Assembly (NCBI RefSeq): GCF_900149695.1
Contig: NZ_LT703003.1
Span: forward strand, 868,001-932,000
Direction of reading: 5' to 3'
From: Anderseniella sp. Alg231-50
Lineage (GTDB): Bacteria > Pseudomonadota > Alphaproteobacteria > Rhizobiales > Aestuariivirgaceae
Length of the DNA: 64,000 bases
Positions 26,466-36,158 of the stretch are shown here, one piece after another; the first letter of the stretch is position 1; each line of letters starts with the position of its first letter. The notes beneath the pieces are model-generated. The model saw nothing but the letters and a program-made list of their open reading frames with translations, was not told where the DNA came from and made no database searches. The translations under genes and the position numbers were made by a program.

Positions 26466-27104
26466 TCAGGCCTCTATTGTCAGTGGCGACCAGTCAACCG
26501 ACACCGCCTTGATGCCGGCGCGCTCCTCGTTGGAGCCGTTCCAGACCGCAAAACCGATCTTCGTGCCGCTGCCGGGTTTGAGCGTAGCGGCTTCCGGCCC
26601 GCCCGCAAGGGTGCGCAACATTACAATTGTCCAATACCCTTGCGACCATCCGGCGGTCACGCTCTCGCTGACAGCCGTGCCGGGGACGGAGGACCCGATG
26701 CCCCAGGCGACAACCGAGCGGATCTTGTTCTTCATGGCCTGCCACTGGATGAACTGTACCGGCTCGTCCTCATTGCCCATGGTCCACAGCACCGGCTCGC
26801 CTGTGATCGGAAACGCGATTGCCGCGCCGTCGGGAAATCCTTCACGGCCACCGGTTTCTGGTTTTTCAGAGGCCCAGCGCAGCCGCACCGCAATGCTCGT
26901 CCCGTCATGCACCGATTGCGCTTCCAAGCTGGAGAGCTGGCCGTACGCACGGTCCTGCCAGTTGGCCTGGATAAAGCCGTTGGGCTGCATTTCGACCGGC
27001 GCCGGCACCATCTCGACGGTCTCAGTGGCCACCTGCTGCCAGCCGGCCGCCGTGGTGGCCGCGTAATCGGCGATGGCTGTAATTTTCACGGACCGCAAGG
27101 GCAC
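26466..27104 (-). CDS. Heme-type gamma subunit (ethylbenzene-dehydrogenase-related)
   Basis: A 212-residue protein of the EB_dh fold, the b-heme subunit of ethylbenzene, dimethylsulfide, selenate and chlorate enzymes. The start and end of the domain are seen in FIQANWQDRAYGQ, GAAIAFPITG, VLWTMGNEDEPVQFIQW and VAVWNG-like FAVWNGSNEE followed by GIKAVS. The Met in TMGN and the Lys in GIKA are candidates for the Met/Lys heme ligands known in this family. The best start is a GTG at 27104 after GAGG, and the frame is closed by a stop not far upstream; no signal peptide is visible. It is the first gene of the operon, an uncommon order. Confidence 0.82.
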   Translation of the reverse strand: MPLRSVKITAIADYAATTAAGWQQVATETVEMVPAPVEMQPNGFIQANWQDRAYGQLSSLEAQSVHDGTSIAVRLRWASEKPETGGREGFPDGAAIAFPITGEPVLWTMGNEDEPVQFIQWQAMKNKIRSVVAWGIGSSVPGTAVSESVTAGWSQGYWTIVMLRTLAGGPEAATLKPGSGTKIGFAVWNGSNEERAGIKAVSVDWSPLTIEA

Positions 27105-27212
27105 TGCCTCAAAACTGGTTGTGTGTCAGGTCACATATAAGGTTTGGCCAGCCAGTTGCACAGGGAATTCCGGACCCCTGCGCCATTGTGCCTCTCACCC
27201 GTGATACTGGTC

Positions 27213-28163
27213 TCAAGGGTATTTTACACCGGGCAGCACACAGAGCATTTCATAGAGGATATTGGCCCCGATCAGCGCCGTATTGCCGCTTGCGTCATAG
27301 GGTGGCGAGACTTCCACCAGGTCACCACCAACCAGGTTGAGCCCCCTGGCACCGCGCACGATCTCCAATGCCTGCCAGGTGGTCAGCCCACCCATTTCCA
27401 CCGTGCCGGTGCCCGGCGCAAAGGCCGGATCAAGACTGTCGATATCATAGGTGAAATAGCACGGCTGATCGCCGATTTTTTCTCGCACCTGCTCCATCAG
27501 GGGTGCCATGGACTTGTACCAGCACTCTTCCGCAGTGACCACGGTGAAGCCCTGTTCGCGCGGCCAGTCAAAGTCCGCCGGGGCGTAACCGGTGCCGCGC
27601 AGGCCGATCTGGAACACCTTGTCGTTGGCCAGCAGGCCTTCCTCCACGGCGCGGCGGAACGGTGTGCCGTGGGCGATTTTTTCGCCGAACATGTGCTCGT
27701 TGATGTCGGCATGGGCATCGATATGCAGCAGGGCCACTGGCCCGTGCTTCTTATGCATGGCGCGCAGGATGGGCAGGGTCAGCGTGTGATCACCGCCCAG
27801 CGTCAGCGGCACGCAATCCTGCGCCAGAATGCGGTCATAGGCCTTCTCGATGATTTTTACCGACTTCTTCAGGTCGAACGTGTTGACCGCCACATCGCCG
27901 ATATCGGCAACCTGCAATGAATCGAACGGCGCTGCTCCGGTCGCCATGTTGTAGGGCCGCAGCATGCAGCTCTCCGCCCTGATCTGGCGCGGGCCGTGCC
28001 TTGTGCCGGAGCGGTTCGAGGCGCCGATGTCCATGGGCACGCCGACGAAGCAGGCATCCAGGCCGCGGGCCGTCTTCGCCGTGGGCAGGCGCATCATGGT
28101 GGCGGGTCCGGCAAAGCGCGGCATGTCGTTGCCACCCAGCGGCTGGTTGTAACCTTGGGCCAT
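27213..28163 (-). CDS. Ureohydrolase (agmatinase/guanidinobutyrase family)
   Basis: A 316-residue binuclear-manganese hydrolase releasing urea from a guanidino compound. Metal motifs are complete: GGDHT, HIDAHADI, and DIDSLDPAFAPGTG. The N-terminal region (VGVPMDIGASNRSGTRHGPRQIR) fits agmatinases and guanidinobutyrases. Which substrate is used, agmatine, guanidinobutyrate or another, cannot be settled. AAGGA precedes the ATG. It is six bases downstream of ltnD on the same strand, so it may share a transcript with malate synthase and LtnD. Confidence 0.9.
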   Translation of the reverse strand: MAQGYNQPLGGNDMPRFAGPATMMRLPTAKTARGLDACFVGVPMDIGASNRSGTRHGPRQIRAESCMLRPYNMATGAAPFDSLQVADIGDVAVNTFDLKKSVKIIEKAYDRILAQDCVPLTLGGDHTLTLPILRAMHKKHGPVALLHIDAHADINEHMFGEKIAHGTPFRRAVEEGLLANDKVFQIGLRGTGYAPADFDWPREQGFTVVTAEECWYKSMAPLMEQVREKIGDQPCYFTYDIDSLDPAFAPGTGTVEMGGLTTWQALEIVRGARGLNLVGGDLVEVSPPYDASGNTALIGANILYEMLCVLPGVKYP

Positions 28164-28168
28164 GTTGG

Positions 28169-29059
28169 TCAGTCCTTCTTGTCTGCCTTTGCGTTCAGGC
28201 CACGATAGGACTGAATAACCTGGCTGTCATCAGCCCTGCCGAGGCCAGCACCTGAAGCCGCCAGGAACATCTGGTGCGCTGCTGCCGACAAGGGCAGCCC
28301 GTGGCGCGCGGCACGGCCGTGATCCAGCACAATCCCCAAGTCCTTCACGAAAATATCCACGGCCGAGCGAACCTCGGGGTCATCTTCCAGCATGCGGGGT
28401 CCGCGGTCATTCAGCATCCAGCTCGAAGCAGCTGAAACGGACACGATATCAAACACCGATTTCGGGTCGACGCCTGCGGCCTCAGCCAGTTGCAGTGCTT
28501 CTGCAGCGGCAGCAATGTGAACACCGCACAGCAACTGGTTGACCAGCTTGGCGGTGGAGCCCGCGCCATGATCCTCGCCGACGTGAAACACGTTCCTTCC
28601 GACTACGTCGAGCACCGGCTTCGCCTTTTCGAACACGTGCGCCGGGCATGACGACATGATGGTCAGGGTACCCGTCTCGGCACCGCCAACACCGCCTGAA
28701 ACAGGCGCATCCACCAAAGTGAGCTGATGTTGGCCCAACTTGTCGCCCAGCGCCCTGGCCTGGGCCGGTGGCTGGGTGCATGAGGCAATGACACAGGCAC
28801 CTGACGGCAGCTTTTCCACCGCCTTGCCGGCGCCGAACAGGACATCGTCGGCCTGATCGCCATTGACCACCATCAGCACGAAAAAGTCTGCGGCTTTCGC
28901 GGCTTCCGCCGCGCTGCCGGCCACCAGGCCGCCGTGCCCGGCAAACGCCTTCAACGCGCGCTCGTTGAAGTCGAACGCGGTAACTTCGTGACCCGCCTTT
29001 ACCAGATTGACCGCCATGGGAAGTCCCATGGCGCCCAAACCGATAAAACCTATGTTCAT
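28169..29059 (-). CDS. ltnD: L-threonate dehydrogenase-like NAD-dependent beta-hydroxyacid dehydrogenase
   Basis: A 296-residue member of the 3-hydroxyisobutyrate dehydrogenase family. The Rossmann motif GFIGLGAMG is at residues 4-12, the substrate loop [11 protein letters not shown] near 120-130, and the catalytic Lys in [12 protein letters not shown]. The [12 protein letters not shown] and [16 protein letters not shown] segments are those of LtnD, which oxidises L-threonate at C2 to the 2-keto acid. Partner genes for the rest of the threonate route (OtnK, OtnC) are not adjacent, so a different hydroxyacid is possible. The start overlaps the malate synthase stop by four bases. Confidence 0.75.
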   Translation of the reverse strand: MNIGFIGLGAMGLPMAVNLVKAGHEVTAFDFNERALKAFAGHGGLVAGSAAEAAKAADFFVLMVVNGDQADDVLFGAGKAVEKLPSGACVIASCTQPPAQARALGDKLGQHQLTLVDAPVSGGVGGAETGTLTIMSSCPAHVFEKAKPVLDVVGRNVFHVGEDHGAGSTAKLVNQLLCGVHIAAAAEALQLAEAAGVDPKSVFDIVSVSAASSWMLNDRGPRMLEDDPEVRSAVDIFVKDLGIVLDHGRAARHGLPLSAAAHQMFLAASGAGLGRADDSQVIQSYRGLNAKADKKD

Positions 29060-31227
29060 GCTTGTGCCTTCAACTCTATGCGCCGGGCATGCAGAACCGG
29101 TTCGGTATAACCGGACGGCTGCTTGCGGCCTTCGAACACCAGGTCACAGGCTGCCTTGAAGGCGATGGAGTTGTCAAAGTCATCGGCCATGGGCCGGTAG
29201 GCCGGATCACCGGCGTTCTGCTGGTCGACGATCGCCGCCATCTTCTTCATGGCTTTCATCACCTTGCCCCGGGTGACAACCTTGTGGCGCAGCCAGTTGG
29301 CCAGGTGCTGGGCTGAAATCCGCAATGTGGCGCGATCCTCCATCAGGCCGACATTGTTGATGTCCGGCACCTTCGAGCAACCAACGCCCTGGTCGACCCA
29401 GCGCACCACATAGCCCAGAATGCCCTGGCAGTTGTTCTCGATCTCGTTCTGGATTTCCTTGCGGTCCCAGTTCGGATTGGGCGCCAGCGGAACGGACAGG
29501 ATGTCTTCCAGCGTTGCCTTTTCGCGCGTGGCCAGCTGTTTCTGGACGTCCGTGACGTTGACCTGGTGGTAGTGGGTTGCGTGCAGCGTAGCCGCGGTCG
29601 GCGACGGCACCCAGGCGGTGTTGGCACCGGCTTTCGGGTGCACGATCTTCTGGTCCAGCATGTCCGACATCAGGTCCGGCATGGCCCACATGCCCTTGCC
29701 GATCTGGGCGGCACCGGGCAGGCCGCATTCAAGACCCACATCCACGTTCCAGCGCTCGTAGGCGTCGATCCAGGTCGAGGCCTTCATGTCGGCCTTGCGG
29801 ATCATCGGGCCTGCTTCCATGGAGGTATGGATCTCGTCGCCGGTGCGGTCAAGGAAGCCGGTGTTGATGAAGAACACGCGCGAGCGCGCAGCGCGAATGC
29901 ACTCCTTGAGATTGACAGTAGTGCGGCGCTCTTCGTCCATGATGCCCATCTTCACGGTGTTGCGCTTCATGTCGAAGGCCTTCTCGATCGCAGTGTAGAG
30001 CTGATTGACCAGGGCGGCTTCCCTGGGCCCGTGCATCTTGGGCACGACCACATAGATCGAGCCCTTGCGCGAGTTCCTGAAGCCGCCATTGGGGCCCACA
30101 TCGTGCAGGCCGATTGCCGTATTGACCAGCGCGTCGAGCAGGGTCTCGGGTATATCGTTGCCGTTACCGTCCTTGATGGTGCCGATGGTCATCAGCAGAC
30201 CGACATTGCGCACCAGCATGAGCGAACGTGAGTGCAGCGACAGGGGCTTGCCGTTGACGGCGGTGTATTCGCGGTCTGCAACCAGCTTGCGGGTAATCGC
30301 CCTTCCGCCCTTTTCAAACGTGTCGGCGAGATCACCCTTCATCAGGCCAAGCCAGTTGCGGTACACGACCAGCTTGTCTTCGGTGTCGACGGCAGCAACA
30401 GAGTCCTCGCAATCCATGATGGTCGACATGGCGCTTTCGATGACGACATCGGCCACGCCGGCATCATCTCCGCCGCCGATGACATGGCTGCGGTCGACGA
30501 CGATCTCGATGTGCAGGCCGTTATTGACCAGCAGGATCGATGTCGGATTGGCCTTGTCACCCTTGAAGCCCTTGTACTGGGCGTTGTCGACCAGGCCGGT
30601 TACCGAACCGGATGACAGCGACACGGCCAGCTTGCGTCCCTTGATGAAGTAACGTGTCACATCGGCATGGCTGCCGCCGAACAGAGGCGCGGCGTCGTCA
30701 AGAAACTTGCGCGCCCAGGCGATGACCTTTTCACCGCGCACCGGGTTGAAACTGCCGGCGCGGTCGGCACCGTCTTCTTCAGAAATGGCGTCCGTGCCAT
30801 ACAGCGCATCATACAACGAACCATACCGTGCGTTGGCGGCATTCAGCGCATAGCGTGCATTCATGACGGGCACAACGAGCTGTGAGCCTGCCACTTTGGC
30901 GATCTCGTCATCGGTATTGCGCGTGGCAATCCTGCAATCGCCCTTGTCAGGCACGAGATAGCCGATTTCTTCCAGGTAGCCGCGGTAGGCGGCGGGGTCA
31001 ATCGCCTGTCCGGCCCGCTGCCGGTGCCAGCGGTTAAGCTTGTTCTGCAGCGATTTCCGCTTGCGCAACATGCTGGCAATCTTGGGCGAGAACTTGTGAA
31101 TGATCTCATCTGCTGCCGACCAGAAGCTGTCGGGTTCAACACCGGTTCCCGGCAATGCCTCGGTGTTCACGAATTCATAGAGTTCTTTCGCGACGGTCAA
31201 CCCGCCGTGCTTCACAGTCTCAGCCAT
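29056..31227 (-). CDS. glcB: Malate synthase G
   Basis: A 723-residue glyoxylate-condensing enzyme, acetyl-CoA + glyoxylate to malate. Length and order of conserved parts match isoform G, as in [41 protein letters not shown] and the C-terminal [16 protein letters not shown]. It lets cells grow on acetate, glycolate or other C2 compounds. It is the first of three tightly spaced genes (with ltnD and a ureohydrolase), which suggests that glyoxylate and a hydroxyacid are used together. Confidence 0.96.
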   Translation of the reverse strand: MAETVKHGGLTVAKELYEFVNTEALPGTGVEPDSFWSAADEIIHKFSPKIASMLRKRKSLQNKLNRWHRQRAGQAIDPAAYRGYLEEIGYLVPDKGDCRIATRNTDDEIAKVAGSQLVVPVMNARYALNAANARYGSLYDALYGTDAISEEDGADRAGSFNPVRGEKVIAWARKFLDDAAPLFGGSHADVTRYFIKGRKLAVSLSSGSVTGLVDNAQYKGFKGDKANPTSILLVNNGLHIEIVVDRSHVIGGGDDAGVADVVIESAMSTIMDCEDSVAAVDTEDKLVVYRNWLGLMKGDLADTFEKGGRAITRKLVADREYTAVNGKPLSLHSRSLMLVRNVGLLMTIGTIKDGNGNDIPETLLDALVNTAIGLHDVGPNGGFRNSRKGSIYVVVPKMHGPREAALVNQLYTAIEKAFDMKRNTVKMGIMDEERRTTVNLKECIRAARSRVFFINTGFLDRTGDEIHTSMEAGPMIRKADMKASTWIDAYERWNVDVGLECGLPGAAQIGKGMWAMPDLMSDMLDQKIVHPKAGANTAWVPSPTAATLHATHYHQVNVTDVQKQLATREKATLEDILSVPLAPNPNWDRKEIQNEIENNCQGILGYVVRWVDQGVGCSKVPDINNVGLMEDRATLRISAQHLANWLRHKVVTRGKVMKAMKKMAAIVDQQNAGDPAYRPMADDFDNSIAFKAACDLVFEGRKQPSGYTEPVLHARRIELKAQA

Positions 31228-31458
31228 GTAGAGATTTCCTGATTTGTCTCGATTATGGGCGCATTCAACACGCCAGAGCCGTCATTTCAACGATTCATTC
31301 CACTATGTGGCGGGTTTTGGCGGCATATTCTCACGCATTAATGATGTGGCATCATGTATCTACCCATCTGAACCTGTTGCGGTATATTCGAGGACAGTCC
31401 ATATAAGAGCTATATGGGAGCGGGCAACCCATCGAAGTACCGATACCGGAGGAATGAA

Positions 31459-31842
31459 ATGCGTTTTAAGTTTGTAATCGCCGTCGCTGCAGCGCTTGGT
31501 GCCATGTCAACCGGCGCGTTCGCAGAAGGCGATGCGGCCAAAGGCGAAAAAGTCTTCAAGAAGTGCAAGGCGTGCCATGCGGCTGATAAAGCAAAGAACA
31601 AGGTCGGTCCGCATCTGGTCGGCATTATCGGGCGTAAGGCAGGATCAGTGGAAGGCTACAAATACGGCAAGGGCCTTACCGCAGCTGCTGAAAAAATCGG
31701 CGAGTGGGACGAAGCCAAGCTGGCGGACTACCTTGCCAACCCCAAGGAATATATCGGCGGAAAGTCAAAGATGACCTTCAAGCTGAAAAAGGAAGACCAG
31801 CGCAAGGACGTTGCGGCCTACCTGGCGTCCCTGAACAAGTAA
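31459..31842 (+). CDS. Class I c-type cytochrome (c2/c550-like), secreted
   Basis: A 127-residue cytochrome. It has a signal peptide with cleavage after AFA near residue 22, a single heme site CKACH near 36-40, and a distal ligand Met in KSKMTFKL near 104-109. GGAGGA stands just before the start region; the ATG at 31459 is chosen since an earlier in-frame ATG at 31414 lacks a leader-like sequence. It is likely a periplasmic electron carrier. It could accept electrons from periplasmic enzymes, such as the molybdoenzyme in this window, but this is inference. Confidence 0.9.
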   Translation: MRFKFVIAVAAALGAMSTGAFAEGDAAKGEKVFKKCKACHAADKAKNKVGPHLVGIIGRKAGSVEGYKYGKGLTAAAEKIGEWDEAKLADYLANPKEYIGGKSKMTFKLKKEDQRKDVAAYLASLNK

Positions 31843-31863
31843 CTTCGATTTCCGATTACAATG

Positions 31864-31895
31864 AAAAGCCGGCAGAAAACTCTGCCGGCTTTTTT
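31864..31895. terminator. Bidirectional rho-independent terminator
   Basis: Perfect 13-base arms (AAAAGCCGGCAGA, 31864-31876, and its complement 31881-31893) with a 4-base loop and T-runs on both strands. It ends the cytochrome gene on plus and dctM on minus. Confidence 0.92.
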
Positions 31896-31916
31896 GCGCC
31901 CCCCAATCCTCAACTT

Positions 31917-33389
31917 CTAGTTGAGTAGCTTGCCTGGCAGCCACATGGCCAATTGCGGGAAGCTCATGACCAGCCCGAGGCCGATCAGCTGCAGAATCAC
32001 AAACGGAATGATGCCGCGATAGATCTGTTCGATCTTGATCGACTTGGGCGCCACCGCCTTCATGTAGAACAGGGCGAACCCGAACGGCGGGGTCAGGAAC
32101 GATGTCTGCAGGTTGACCGCCAGCAGGATGGCAAACCAGTACACCACATCCTGCTTGGCCACATGGTCGCCAAAGTCGAGCAGGCCGATAATCGGTGAGA
32201 ACACCGGCAGCACGATCAGGGTGATCTCGATCCAGTCGAAGAAGAAGCCGAGGAAGAAGACGATCGCCATCAGCAGGAACAGCAGGCCCCACGAGCCAAG
32301 TCCCAAGGAGTCGACCAGGTGAATGACGATGTCGTCGCCACCCAGTGACCGGAACACGAACGAGAACAGTGTGGCACCGATGAAAATACCGAACAGCATG
32401 CCGTTGGTCAGCGCGGCGCGGTAGACGACCTGGGTGAGAACGCCCCAGTAGCCGGTCAATCTTTCGCGGAAGGACATGCCTTCAATCTTGTCACCCAGGT
32501 CAACATCCGCCTGGCCTTCAAACTGCATTTCCGGAACACCCAGCGACGGCAATACGACAAGGTTGACGAAGGCCAGCAGGATGGCGCCCATGGCACCGAC
32601 ACCGGCAGCTTCTGTCGGCGTTGCGAAGCCACCCAGAATTGATCCCAGGACCAGCACGATCAATACCAGCGGCGGGATGAAGCTGCGCAGCACCATAATC
32701 GCTACACCAATCAGGGATTGCGGCCCCATATCGGTAGGCAGCTTGGGCGCCAGCTCCTTGTTAACAGTGCAGCGCGTCATGATGTACAGGCAGTACATGA
32801 CCGACAGCATGAAACCAGGGATGACCGCGGCCACGAACAGGTTGCCGACCGACCGGCCCAGCAAGTCGGCCATGATGACCAGCATGATCGACGGCGGGAT
32901 CAGAATGCCCAGCGTGCCGGATGCCGCAATCGTACCGGTTGACAGTGTTGGTGCGTAGCCGCGCTTCTGCATCACCGGCAGCGCCAGCAGTGTCATCATG
33001 ACGACAGAGGCGCCGATGATGCCGGTGGTGGCTGCAAGTATGGTCCCCATGATGGTGACCGCCAAAGCAAGCCCGCCGGGTACCCGGCGCAGCAGCACCT
33101 GCAGGCAGTTCAGAAGGTCACGCGCGACGCCGGATCGCTCCAGCATGGTGCCCATAAAGATGAACATCGGAATTGCGGTGAGGATCAGATTTTCAGCTAT
33201 GGCCCCGAAAATACGCGATGGAATGGCACCGAACTGCGGCCAGTCGAACAACCATGGGTCGATCAGGATGGCCAGGAAGGCAAAGCCCAGGCCGATGCCG
33301 CCCAGCACGAACGCCACCGGATAGCCGGAGAAAAGCAATATTGCCAACGCTGCGAACATCAGCAGCGGAAGAGACTCAGCGAGCGTCAT
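31917..33389 (-). CDS. dctM: TRAP transporter large permease (DctM)
   Basis: A 490-residue polytopic protein with about 12 hydrophobic segments, the Na+-coupled translocating subunit of a TRAP uptake system. Typical stretches are MFIFMGTMLERSGVARDLL and VMMTLLALPVM, TGTIAASGTLGILIPPSIM, and ATPTEAAGVGAMGA. It is two bases downstream of the small permease and third after dctP and dctQ. The insert with EMQFEGQADVDLGDK is a cytoplasmic loop. Confidence 0.93.
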   Translation of the reverse strand: MTLAESLPLLMFAALAILLFSGYPVAFVLGGIGLGFAFLAILIDPWLFDWPQFGAIPSRIFGAIAENLILTAIPMFIFMGTMLERSGVARDLLNCLQVLLRRVPGGLALAVTIMGTILAATTGIIGASVVMMTLLALPVMQKRGYAPTLSTGTIAASGTLGILIPPSIMLVIMADLLGRSVGNLFVAAVIPGFMLSVMYCLYIMTRCTVNKELAPKLPTDMGPQSLIGVAIMVLRSFIPPLVLIVLVLGSILGGFATPTEAAGVGAMGAILLAFVNLVVLPSLGVPEMQFEGQADVDLGDKIEGMSFRERLTGYWGVLTQVVYRAALTNGMLFGIFIGATLFSFVFRSLGGDDIVIHLVDSLGLGSWGLLFLLMAIVFFLGFFFDWIEITLIVLPVFSPIIGLLDFGDHVAKQDVVYWFAILLAVNLQTSFLTPPFGFALFYMKAVAPKSIKIEQIYRGIIPFVILQLIGLGLVMSFPQLAMWLPGKLLN

Positions 33390-33391
33390 GA

Positions 33392-33985
33392 CTAAATGTC
33401 TCCCCCAACCGTCTCGGCAATCTTGTCATCCGGCAACTTGCCGAGAAAACCAGCGGTGGACTTTATGAGTTGTGAAACGCCGGCAAGGCCGAGCAACAGG
33501 AACAGGATCGGCAGGGCGGATTTCAATAACCAGATATGCGACAACCCGATCACCGACTTTGACGCCTCGCCTTCGTAAAAAGAGGCCAGCGCATAGCTGT
33601 AGCAGTAAATGCCGGCCACAACGGCGTAGGAGATCAGGAAGAACAGGCAGCCGAACATCTCGATGGCGTATTTCGCCTTGAGTGGAAGCCTGTCCCTGAC
33701 CAGGTCAATGCGGACATGACCCTGCTTGGTATAGGTGTAACCGATCAGCAGCGCGAACAGAAATGTGTGCAGCCAGTACTCGGATTCCTGAACCATTGTC
33801 GAATTGAGGCCAAACGGTTTCGGTACACCAAAATACCGGGTCAGCACATCGTAACAAACCACGATCACCAACGCCAAACCGAACCACATGCCAATTTTTG
33901 CGCATGTTTCAAGAAGCCGGTCTATGCCAGCACTTAGTTTGAATAATCCACCCACAGCCCTGCCCTTTTTGAGGATCAACTCCAC
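33392..33985 (-). CDS. dctQ: TRAP transporter small permease (DctQ)
   Basis: A 197-residue, four-helix membrane subunit. The conserved DVLTRYFGVPKPFG and EYWLHTFLFALLIGYTY... GHVRIDL segments are typical of DctQ. It is encoded between dctP and dctM with an 83-base gap to dctP, so it belongs to the same transporter. Confidence 0.92.
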   Translation of the reverse strand: MELILKKGRAVGGLFKLSAGIDRLLETCAKIGMWFGLALVIVVCYDVLTRYFGVPKPFGLNSTMVQESEYWLHTFLFALLIGYTYTKQGHVRIDLVRDRLPLKAKYAIEMFGCLFFLISYAVVAGIYCYSYALASFYEGEASKSVIGLSHIWLLKSALPILFLLLGLAGVSQLIKSTAGFLGKLPDDKIAETVGGDI

Positions 33986-34068
33986 TGATCGAACATGGTA
34001 ACCGGCCCGATGACATCACCTCACGTGATAAGCACCGGGCCGGCAACAGTTTGTCAGCTTGTATCAGC

Positions 34069-35109
34069 CTACTTCAAGTAGCCAAGATTTTTCCAGTCTG
34101 CATATTCACCACGGAACTTCTGCAGATTGTCCCAGGCTTCCTTGAATGCCGGATCGCCGGCGGCGATTTCCACAACCAGGCCTTCCCAGGTTTCCTTGAG
34201 CTTGGCAAGATCGGCATCCGACCAGGTGTGAACCGTAACACCCTTGGATTTCAGCTCCGCCAGAGCCGCACCCTGAATGTATTCGCCTTCGGCCATACCG
34301 AGCGCGTAGTTGGCGAGGCATGCGACCTCAATGATTTTCTTCTGCTGATCAGTCATGGAATTCCACTTGTCCATGTTGATCATCAGCTCAAACGAAGTCG
34401 CCTGCTGATGCCAGCCGGGGAAGTAGTAGTGCTTGGCGATCTGGTAGAAGCCGAGATTCAGGTCGATGGCAGGCATCGAAAACTCGGTTGCGTCAATGGT
34501 GCCGCGCTCGAGCGCCGGATAGATGTCGGCCGCTCCAAGCAACTGGGTGTCCACGCCGAGCTTCTGCATGACCTTCGCACCCAGGCCGAAGAAACGCATC
34601 TTCTTGCCCTTCAGGTCGTCGATGGACTTGAGCGGCTCACGGAACCAGCCCGAAGCTTCCGGTGCAATAACACCGCAGATGAGGGAGTGAATGTTGTGCT
34701 TGGCATACACCTTCTGCATCAGCTTTTCGCCGTCACCGTGGAGCAGCCAAGCGCCATATTCACGCGCATCCGGTCCAAATGGAACGGCCGAGAACAGCGC
34801 CAGAGATGGCTCCTTGCCCTGCCAGTAGCCGGGTGTTGACCAGGCTGCATCAACCGAACCGTTCTTGACGGCATCGAACACTTCCAGCGCCGGTACCAGT
34901 GCACCAGGCTCAAAGTACTTGATCTGCACTTCACCGCCGGACATGCCATTGATGTTGGCTTCCAGTTTTTTACCCAGCGTACCCAGCTGGGTCAGGCTCG
35001 ACGGATAGGTCGACGCCATCTTGAGGCGAATTGGATCAGCCATCGAGCTGACTGCCGACATGGCAACCATGGATGCGCCGACAACAGCCGCCGTAAGTAA
35101 CTTCTTCAT
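34069..35109 (-). CDS. dctP: TRAP transporter substrate-binding protein (DctP/TakP type)
   Basis: A 346-residue periplasmic binding protein started at the ATG at 35109, which gives a signal peptide with cleavage after SMA near residue 25. The GTIDATEF and LGFYQIAKHYYFPGWH segments match TakP-type proteins that bind 2-oxo acids or related carboxylates. The binding Arg is likely in KKMRFFG. It is transcribed away from a FadR-type regulator across 274 bases, so that regulator probably controls it. Ligand not determined. Confidence 0.92.
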   Translation of the reverse strand: MKKLLTAAVVGASMVAMSAVSSMADPIRLKMASTYPSSLTQLGTLGKKLEANINGMSGGEVQIKYFEPGALVPALEVFDAVKNGSVDAAWSTPGYWQGKEPSLALFSAVPFGPDAREYGAWLLHGDGEKLMQKVYAKHNIHSLICGVIAPEASGWFREPLKSIDDLKGKKMRFFGLGAKVMQKLGVDTQLLGAADIYPALERGTIDATEFSMPAIDLNLGFYQIAKHYYFPGWHQQATSFELMINMDKWNSMTDQQKKIIEVACLANYALGMAEGEYIQGAALAELKSKGVTVHTWSDADLAKLKETWEGLVVEIAAGDPAFKEAWDNLQKFRGEYADWKNLGYLK

Positions 35110-35280
35110 GTGCAGATTCCTCCCTTGCACGTTTACACTTCACACACCGCCTGATCTTGAGTGACAGGCATCCGTCAAAATGCATTCCCAAAAATTCAAT
35201 CCAGCCCGACCCTGTGCAATACTCCCGTTCGCATCAAACTCAGGTTGCAGCGAACACAAAGCCTGCCGTCATGGTAGGCA

Positions 35281-35324
35281 ACACCTCAGGTGTCTGAGCA
35301 ATTGGACAATTAACTTGACCAATT
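35281..35324. promoter_or_regulatory. Two candidate operators in the dctP-fadR-type gap
   Basis: ACACCTCAGGTGT at 35281-35293 is a perfect palindrome with one central base. AATTGG at 35300-35305 and CCAATT at 35319-35324 form a second, wider inverted repeat. GntR/FadR-family dimers bind such symmetric sites, and AATTGG/CCAATT arms recall PdhR/LldR sites, though the spacing here is longer than the usual one. Confidence 0.4.
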
Positions 35325-35383
35325 TGCAAGACCCTTGTTTGATCTATGTCAAATTTAACGAATTAAGACCGGAGGTCGGTTGA

Positions 35384-36151
35384 ATGTTTCACCCTGTGGG
35401 GCAGGAACGGGTATCAGCGGAGATCGTTCACCAGATAGAACGGTTGATACTGGAAGGTGTGCTTCGCCCCGGTGACAAGCTGCCTGCGGAACGCGACCTG
35501 GCCGGAGAGTTCGGTGTTTCACGTCCCACCTTGCGAGAGGCACTGGGGCAACTGGAAGCGTCAGGACTGCTCACGGCAAGACAGGGCGGCGGCACCTATA
35601 TCGCCAATGTCATGCATTCCATTTTCGGAGAGCCGATTATCGGCCTGTTCGGAAAACACGAGAAGGCAACGGGTGATTATCTGGAATTCCGCGAGGGAAT
35701 TGAGGCCCAGGCAGCCCGCTGGGCAGCCCAGCGCGCCACCAGCGCAGATCATGAAATCCTGACCTCAGTCATGACACGCATGGAAGCCGCGCACGAGAAG
35801 GAAGATCCGGATGAGGAAGCCCAGCTGGACGTCGAGCTGCACATCGCGGTCAGCGACGCCAGCCATAACATCGTGATGATCCAGTCATTGCGCTCCATCT
35901 ACAATCTCCTGGAACACGGTGTTTTCTACAATCGCTACCTGCTGTACGGACACAAGGGCGGGCGTGATGCGCTGCTTGAACAGCACCGAGCCATCTATGA
36001 CGGGGTGATGGCGCGCGATCCGGACCGGGCTGAGGCAGCGGTGCGGGCGCATATGAAATCCGTTGGCGCGGCGTGGCGTGAAAGCGATGCGGAGGCGATC
36101 AGAATTCAAACGGCCGAACGCCGCCTCAACCGGCACAACATCCAGAAGTAG
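35384..36151 (+). CDS. FadR-subfamily GntR transcriptional regulator
   Basis: A 255-residue regulator. The winged helix is at about 8-72 (LRPGDKLPAERDLAGEFGVSRPTLREAL) and an all-helical FCD ligand domain follows. In that domain Asp/His residues typical of metal-dependent FCD folds are visible in EAQLDVELHIAVSDAS and EQHRAIYDGV. Such proteins sense carboxylates (lactate, pyruvate, glycolate and others). Divergence from dctPQM suggests it controls uptake of a carboxylate. AGACCGGAGGT precedes the ATG. Confidence 0.92.
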   Translation: MFHPVGQERVSAEIVHQIERLILEGVLRPGDKLPAERDLAGEFGVSRPTLREALGQLEASGLLTARQGGGTYIANVMHSIFGEPIIGLFGKHEKATGDYLEFREGIEAQAARWAAQRATSADHEILTSVMTRMEAAHEKEDPDEEAQLDVELHIAVSDASHNIVMIQSLRSIYNLLEHGVFYNRYLLYGHKGGRDALLEQHRAIYDGVMARDPDRAEAAVRAHMKSVGAAWRESDAEAIRIQTAERRLNRHNIQK

Positions 36152-36158
36152 GCCGCCA

